Shown here in pieces: positions 59,904 through 64,000 of a stretch of DNA of 64,000 nucleotides. Both the position numbers and the translations under genes were made by a program. Under the pieces are notes generated by a model that worked only from the letters and a program-made list of their open reading frames with translations, ran no database searches and had not been told where the DNA came from. This stretch comes from Pusillimonas sp. T2 (GTDB lineage: Bacteria; Pseudomonadota; Gammaproteobacteria; Burkholderiales; Burkholderiaceae_B): contig NZ_NIQA01000008.1 in NCBI RefSeq assembly GCF_002236805.1, positions 62,001 through 126,000 of the forward strand. The letters are read 5' to 3'. Every line of letters begins with the position of its first letter. Positions within the stretch are counted from its first letter, which is position 1.

Positions 59904-60445
59904 TCGACCGCAAGACCGGACTCGGGCAGCGCACCCGTATCGGGCACCTCAAGGATGGGCGAGGCCAACTCTGCTGCGGATTCAGGAGGTGCCACACCGC
60001 CGGACTCCATCAGATCGACGATGCGCTCGAGCGACAGGGTAATCGTGGCTTGCTCGAGCTCAGGCAATTCGTTAAGAGCATCGGCCAGCTTTTTCTGCAA
60101 TGGCGAGGGCGTGCCCTTGGCCAGCGCAATACCGGCCTCGGTGGCCGAAACAAAGACAATACGACGATCTTCGCGGCCGCGCTCGCGCCTTACCAAGCCT
60201 TTGTCTTCAAGGCGGTCGAGAATGCCGACGACAGTACTTGCACTGACGTGTACCTCGCGACTGATGGCTGTCGCTGTTAAAGGGCCGTTTTCGACCACAG
60301 CGCGCAAACAAATAAGCTGCGGCGCCGTGATGTTGCTGACGGCCGAAAGCTGGCGCGAATGCAGCGCCACCGCACGAGTGATGCGGCGCAGTGCACGTAA
60401 GATGCGCAGGTCGTAAGCCTGGATGGTTTCTGGCGTATTCGTCAT
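59900..60445 (-). CDS. ectR: MarR-family regulator of ectoine biosynthesis (EctR-like)
   Basis: 181 residues. The MarR winged helix lies at about 30-135 (LRALRRITRAVALHSRQLSA, ITAPQLICLRAVVENGPLTA, VSASTVVGILDRLEDKGLVRRERGREDRR). A Pro/Glu/Ala-rich C-terminal tail of about 35 residues follows. EctR1 in methylotrophs is a MarR repressor of ectABC; here it is the first gene of the operon, so autoregulation is likely. ATG 60457, four codons upstream, is an alternative start. Confidence 0.82.
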   Translation of the reverse strand: MTNTPETIQAYDLRILRALRRITRAVALHSRQLSAVSNITAPQLICLRAVVENGPLTATAISREVHVSASTVVGILDRLEDKGLVRRERGREDRRIVFVSATEAGIALAKGTPSPLQKKLADALNELPELEQATITLSLERIVDLMESGGVAPPESAAELASPILEVPDTGALPESGLAVE

Positions 60446-60465
60446 TGTGCGAAACATTCCAATAA

Positions 60466-60473
60466 AATTAATT
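60466..60473. promoter_or_regulatory. Candidate operator AATTAATT downstream of the ect promoter
   Basis: Perfect 8-bp palindrome just past the predicted transcription start (about 60476). Position fits a MarR-type repressor site, but it is short and AT-rich. Confidence 0.35.
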
Positions 60474-60482
60474 CGTGTAGAA

Positions 60483-60511
60483 ACTATAAGGTCATTAAAG
60501 ATTTCTGTCAA
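60483..60511 (-). promoter_or_regulatory. Near-consensus promoter of ectR-ectABCD
   Basis: On the minus strand TTGACA (60511-60506), 17-base spacer, TATAGT (60488-60483). The strongest promoter in the window by sequence, as expected for a gene set that is repressed and then strongly induced by salt. Confidence 0.8.
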
Positions 60512-60533
60512 GGGTAAAAGGTGTTGCCTCAAG

Positions 60534-60575
60534 GCAAAACAAAGGGCGGCGCCCAAAACCATTTGGACACCGCCC
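60534..60575 (-). terminator. Intrinsic terminator of tldD
   Basis: On the minus strand GGGCGGTGTCCAAA / TTTGGGCGCCGCCC (12 of 14 Watson-Crick, the rest G-U) with a TGGT loop, followed by TTTGTTTTG. It separates tldD from the ect promoter. Confidence 0.85.
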
Positions 60576-60658
60576 CGATTATTTAACGCCAGACCTGAAT
60601 GATTCGGGCCGGATGCAAACGCCTTACCTGCTTAACAGACGCACCGCTGGTTTAACCC

Positions 60659-62116
60659 CTACGCCGTACCTCCAACCGTAAGGCCATCGATACGAATTGT
60701 GGGCATGCCGACGCCAACCGGCACGCTTTGGCCTTCTTTGCCGCAGGTACCTACACCAGAATCAAGTTGCATATCGTCGCCCACCAGACCCACCCGATTC
60801 ATGGCATCGGGGCCATTACCAATAAGCGTCGCCCCCTTGACCGGGCGGGTGACCCGGCCGTTTTCGATAAGGTAGGCTTCGGATGCCGAGAACACGAACT
60901 TGCCGCTGGTGATGTCGACCTGCCCACCGCCAAAATTGACGGCGTAGAGACCTTTTTTTACCGAGGCGATAATTTCTTGCGCCGGGGTTTTGCCCCCCAA
61001 CATGTAGGTGTTGGTCATGCGCGGCATGGGCAAGTGCGCGAATGACTCGCGGCGCCCGTTACCCGTCACGGCTGCCTTCATAAGACGCGCATTCATGGTG
61101 TCTTGCATATAGCCTTTTAAAATACCGTCTTCGATCAGCACATTACGCTGCGTCGGGTTACCCTCGTCGTCGATATTCAGTGAACCGCGCCGATCGGCCA
61201 GCGTGCCGTCGTCGACCACGGTAACGCCCTTTGCGGCCACACGCTCGCCCACTCGGCCCGAAAAAATACTGGAGCCTTTGCGGTTGAAATCGCCCTCAAG
61301 CCCGTGACCAACGGCTTCATGCAGCAAAATGCCTGGCCAGCCGGAGCCCAGCACAACCGTCATTTCGCCTGCAGGCGCGGCCACCGCCTCGAGGTTCGTC
61401 AGCGCTTCGTGCACTGCTCGTTGTGCATAGCTGCGCAAAATATCGTCAGTGAAGTATTCGAGCCCGGCACGACCGCCGCCGCCCGCATGCCCCATTTCGC
61501 GACGCCCATTACGCTCGGCGATAACTGTAAGGGACAGCCTCACAAGCGGACGCACATCGGCGGCCAGACGACCATCGCTACCTGCCACCATGATGACATC
61601 GTACTCGGCGCCCAACCCGGCCATAACCTGGATGATGGCCGGATCGACGGCACGGGCCATGGCTTCGACACGCTCGAGCAAGGCGACTTTTTCGGGAGCC
61701 GATAACGTAGTAACCGGGTCGACGAAGGGATAGAGGGTATGGTCGAAATCTTTGGGGCCGGCCACAATTTTTTGCTTGCCTGAACCCTTGGCACCTATAG
61801 AGCGCACCGCGCGCGCAGAAGACAGCAGCGCGTCGGCCGAAAGCGTATCTGAATACGCGAAAGCCGTTTTCTCGCCACTGATGGCACGCACGCCGACCCC
61901 TTGACCAATAGAATAACTACCGGTCTTTACGATCCCTTCCTCCAGGCTCCAACCCTCGCTTCGCGTGTACTGAAAATACAAATCGGCGTAGTCGACCTTA
62001 CGGGTAAAGATTTCACCCAGCGCCCGCGCCATGTCGGCTTCACTCAGCCCCCACGGGTCGAGCAAGAGCGACTTTGCCGTCGCCAGGGCGGTAATACCGG
62101 GTTCAGAGATTTTCAT
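60659..62116 (-). CDS. tldD: Metalloprotease TldD
   Basis: Works with TldE/PmbA in unfolded-peptide and toxin/modified-peptide processing. The 485-residue protein has the zinc motif HEAVGHGLE (HExxxH) at about 267-275 and the flanking GSGWPGILL and [15 protein letters not shown]. The partner gene tldE/pmbA is not in the window. It follows the nitrilase-family gene by 25 bases. Confidence 0.96.
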   Translation of the reverse strand: MKISEPGITALATAKSLLLDPWGLSEADMARALGEIFTRKVDYADLYFQYTRSEGWSLEEGIVKTGSYSIGQGVGVRAISGEKTAFAYSDTLSADALLSSARAVRSIGAKGSGKQKIVAGPKDFDHTLYPFVDPVTTLSAPEKVALLERVEAMARAVDPAIIQVMAGLGAEYDVIMVAGSDGRLAADVRPLVRLSLTVIAERNGRREMGHAGGGGRAGLEYFTDDILRSYAQRAVHEALTNLEAVAAPAGEMTVVLGSGWPGILLHEAVGHGLEGDFNRKGSSIFSGRVGERVAAKGVTVVDDGTLADRRGSLNIDDEGNPTQRNVLIEDGILKGYMQDTMNARLMKAAVTGNGRRESFAHLPMPRMTNTYMLGGKTPAQEIIASVKKGLYAVNFGGGQVDITSGKFVFSASEAYLIENGRVTRPVKGATLIGNGPDAMNRVGLVGDDMQLDSGVGTCGKEGQSVPVGVGMPTIRIDGLTVGGTA

Positions 62117-62141
62117 AAATGGACAACTACCTTAATAAGAT

Positions 62142-62957
62142 TCAGAGTACACGGTGCTGCAAGGCCGGCAAGGCGCTGCGGACGTCGGCCATGCGTTGCA
62201 TGTCGAGTACGCCAGCAGCGATGCCAGGCCCTTCAGCCACACAATCGATCACATCGCCCCACGGGTCGACCAGCATAGAATGACCCCAGGTACGGCGACC
62301 GTTCTGGTGCTTGCCCCCTTGGGCTGCGGCCAGCACATAGCACTGGTTTTCGATGGCACGCGCCTTAAGCAAGGTTTCCCAGTGCGCGGAGCCGGTGGTA
62401 TAGGTAAACGCTGCTGGCACCACAATGAGAGACACATTGCCAAATGCCCGGTATAACTCGGGAAAGCGTAAATCGTAGCAGATCGACAGGCCGACTTTGC
62501 CTGCCGGCGTTTCGAAACTTTGCGGCGGATTTTTGCCCGGACAAATAGACACCGACTCATCATAAGCCTCGTCCCCCTTGCGAAAACCGAACAAATGGAT
62601 TTTGTCGTAGCGCGCCACGACTTCGCCTGCAGGGCTAAACACCAGCGTTGTGTTGTAGATGCGGTCGGTATCGGGGCTTTCAAGGGGCAATGTACCACCC
62701 ACCAGCCACACGCCGTAGCGTTGCGCCTGTTCGGCCAGGAAGTCTTGAATCGGCCCACTACCCAGCTTTTCGCGGATGGAGACCTTATCGGTATCGTTGT
62801 GCCCCATCAAGCAAAAATACTCAGGCAAGGCCAATAAATTTGCGCCATCGTCGGCCGCCCTTTCTATGAGCTGTCTGGCTTGCAATAAATTATCGTCAAC
62901 CGAGACTGACGAAACAGTTTGCAAAGCTGCCACACGAAAATCTTTACCACCAGACAT
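62142..62957 (-). CDS. Nitrilase-family carbon-nitrogen hydrolase (Nit1-like amidase)
   Basis: 271 residues. The Glu-Lys-Cys triad is seen in LLALPEYFCLMG, YDKIHLFGF and SICYDLRFPELYR. It closely resembles the Nit1 group, whose members repair deaminated glutathione; that substrate is inferred from family. ATG 62957 with AAAGGTG upstream; a TTG two codons earlier is possible. Confidence 0.9.
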   Translation of the reverse strand: MSGGKDFRVAALQTVSSVSVDDNLLQARQLIERAADDGANLLALPEYFCLMGHNDTDKVSIREKLGSGPIQDFLAEQAQRYGVWLVGGTLPLESPDTDRIYNTTLVFSPAGEVVARYDKIHLFGFRKGDEAYDESVSICPGKNPPQSFETPAGKVGLSICYDLRFPELYRAFGNVSLIVVPAAFTYTTGSAHWETLLKARAIENQCYVLAAAQGGKHQNGRRTWGHSMLVDPWGDVIDCVAEGPGIAAGVLDMQRMADVRSALPALQHRVL

Positions 62958-63117
62958 AATCAAGCACCTTTAATACTTGCTCACACATTGCAAATATAAA
63001 AATAAGACCATGGAATTTTAGAAAACAATAAACTGCAAGATTATGATTTAAAACATCTTAATCTTTAATTTTTTTAACAAAAAATATGCTTCCAAAAACC
63101 ATATGCCAAAAAAAAAT

Positions 63118-63145
63118 TTGAAATTGAAATGTTTTTATTTAAAAT
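63118..63145 (+). promoter_or_regulatory. Candidate promoter of the H-NS-family gene
   Basis: TTGAAA (63118-63123), 16-base spacer, TAAAAT (63140-63145), in an AT-rich tract (62985-63190). Predicted start near 63152. The 239-base gap 62958-63196 contains no gene. Confidence 0.6.
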
Positions 63146-63175
63146 CTAGGGGTAAAACCAAAGTAAACATTTCAA
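63124..63175. repeat. 11-bp inverted repeat flanking the H-NS-family gene promoter
   Basis: TTGAAATGTTT (63124-63134) and AAACATTTCAA (63165-63175), perfect, with 30 bases between. The left arm lies in the -35/-10 spacer and the right arm in the 5' leader. Possible operator pair or an autoregulatory site. Confidence 0.6.
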
Positions 63176-63196
63176 ATAACACCATATAGGTCAAAC

Positions 63197-63547
63197 ATGA
63201 CACGCGATTCTTACGCTGTACTACAGACAAAGATCGAAAAAGAAATCGTCAGACTGCAAAAACAGGCTGAAGCACTGAAAGCAAAACAACGCGCCCCCAT
63301 TATCAAGGCCATTGTGCGCGACATGCGAGACTATCAAATTACGCCCGACGACATTGCGGCGGCATTTAACAGCAAGTCGCGTAAACCAGCAAAGCCAGTC
63401 GATACCAAACCTAAAAAAACAGTGCCACCAAAATTCAAAAACCCGGAAACCGGCGACACCTGGACAGGGCGCGGAAAACCACCTAGGTGGATTACCGACG
63501 CCGAAACAGCTGGCACGCCTCGCGACCATTTTTTAATTCAACCCTAG
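63197..63547 (+). CDS. H-NS-family nucleoid protein
   Basis: 116 residues. N-terminal coiled-coil oligomerisation region (TKIEKEIVRLQKQAEALKAKQR), basic linker rich in Lys/Pro, and the C-terminal DNA-binding motif KNPETGDTWTGRGKPPRWI, which carries the TWTGRGKPP core of H-NS proteins. Binds AT-rich DNA and silences genes; AT-rich gaps elsewhere in this window (pilus operon upstream region) are possible targets. Confidence 0.93.
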   Translation: MTRDSYAVLQTKIEKEIVRLQKQAEALKAKQRAPIIKAIVRDMRDYQITPDDIAAAFNSKSRKPAKPVDTKPKKTVPPKFKNPETGDTWTGRGKPPRWITDAETAGTPRDHFLIQP

Positions 63548-63565
63548 GCCAACACATGGCCTAGG
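63543..63565. terminator. Hairpin between convergent H-NS-family and DUF4136 genes
   Basis: Perfect 9-bp stem CCTAGGCCA / TGGCCTAGG with loop ACACA, overlapping the H-NS-family stop codon. No T-run on the plus strand and only a poor one on the minus strand. Confidence 0.5.
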
Positions 63566-63582
63566 CCGTCAGCGGCGCCAAC

Positions 63583-64000
63583 CTACCGCGATATCTCGTA
63601 TGAAATATCGCGGGTACTGCCATTATTAGCCGGAAACCCGTCAAATATGGCACGCACCAGATACGGCATGACCTGATTCAGATTATCTTCAGACGACATA
63701 CTGACTGCAGTCGACCGATATACCTCGGCACCGTCACGGGTTTTGTCTTTAATGACCAACGTCAATGTGTTTTTATAAACAGTCACCGGTACATTGACAA
63801 CCGGCGGCGAATAAAACACACCACCCCCAAACCCAAAGTTCCCGCCGTAATAACCGCCCCACGGGTACATTGGCGGCCCGAAATAAGGGTCGGCATACTG
63901 CTGCACCCAGGTCTGACTGACCGGATTCTGATACGTGAACGAGATCTCAAAGCGAGCAACCTGACTACCGGTCGCTTCAATTAGCCCAGTACGACCAGCC
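63583..64000 (-). CDS. DUF4136-type lipoprotein, C-terminal part (runs off the right edge)
   Basis: The frame is open to base 64000; 139 codons are visible. The sequence has an early beta-rich part (VARFEISFTYQNPVSQTWV), a Tyr/Gly/Pro-rich stretch (YPWGGYYGGNFGFGGG), and a C-terminal segment (LTLVIKDKTRDGAEVYRSTA, MPYLVRAIFDGFP) that resembles the DUF4136 lipoprotein family. The N-terminus and lipobox would be outside the window, so lipidation is inferred from family. Function unknown. Confidence 0.7.
   Translation of the reverse strand, partial: AGRTGLIEATGSQVARFEISFTYQNPVSQTWVQQYADPYFGPPMYPWGGYYGGNFGFGGGVFYSPPVVNVPVTVYKNTLTLVIKDKTRDGAEVYRSTAVSMSSEDNLNQVMPYLVRAIFDGFPANNGSTRDISYEISR

Overview
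The window looks like chromosomal DNA of a betaproteobacterium of the order Burkholderiales, most likely family Alcaligenaceae (Bordetella / Pusillimonas relatives). I infer this from gene order and protein style: the run ndk-rlmN-(HTH membrane protein)-ispG-hisS-yfgM-bamB-der-hisC-hfq-hflX-hflK-hflC-hisZ-purA-phosphoribosyltransferase-rpsU-dnaG-rpoD, the short H-NS-family protein, and the long Ala/Lys-rich N-terminus of RpoD. I saw no tRNA, rRNA, insertion sequence or CRISPR array.

Layout. (1) 1-20 kb, minus strand: conserved housekeeping genes, with several stop/start overlaps and intrinsic terminators after purA, hflC and hfq. (2) 20-28 kb: valS on plus, then trmD-rimM-rpsP, a TusA-like gene and alaS on minus; rplS, the usual partner of trmD, is not here. 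(3) 27.9-38.4 kb: a complete purine degradation locus. A minus-strand operon encodes a GntR regulator, PuuE, UraD, Alc, AllA and XdhABC. uraH and puuD are divergent. Together they take hypoxanthine/xanthine through urate, 5-hydroxyisourate, OHCU, allantoin and allantoate to glyoxylate plus urea, using the membrane-bound cytochrome c-type urate oxidase PuuD. The gntR/uraH intergenic region has two overlapping promoters and two ATTG..CAAT palindromes. (4) 38.4-47.3 kb, minus strand: a compact IncI1/R64-type (type IVb) pilus operon, pilL-N-O-P-Q-R-S-V, without a local prepilin peptidase, lytic transglycosylase, pilM or shufflon. (5) 47.3-53.5 kb: an AT-rich gap, three small unknown genes, purB, a glutathione S-transferase, mnmA and aroG. 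(6) 53.5-60.5 kb: ectoine/5-hydroxyectoine uptake (ehuBCDA, plus) facing the biosynthetic operon (MarR regulator-ectA-ectB-ectC-ectD, minus) with a near-consensus promoter. (7) 60.5-64 kb: tldD, a nitrilase-family amidase, an H-NS-family gene behind an AT-rich promoter, and a partial DUF4136 lipoprotein gene.

The most notable item is in the aroG leader. A 29-codon ORF at 53403-53314 (minus) carries an uninterrupted NFFFFYFFTFP stretch, followed by a strong hairpin with a T-run just ahead of the aroG ribosome-binding site. This has the layout of a Phe/Tyr-sensing transcription attenuator resembling the enterobacterial pheL leader, but placed in front of DAHP synthase. Other items worth attention are the pilus operon with a VirB9-like/TcpQ-like fusion PilL, the paired operators of the purine locus, an 11-bp inverted repeat flanking the H-NS-family promoter, and repeated use of TTG start codons that overlap the upstream stop codon.
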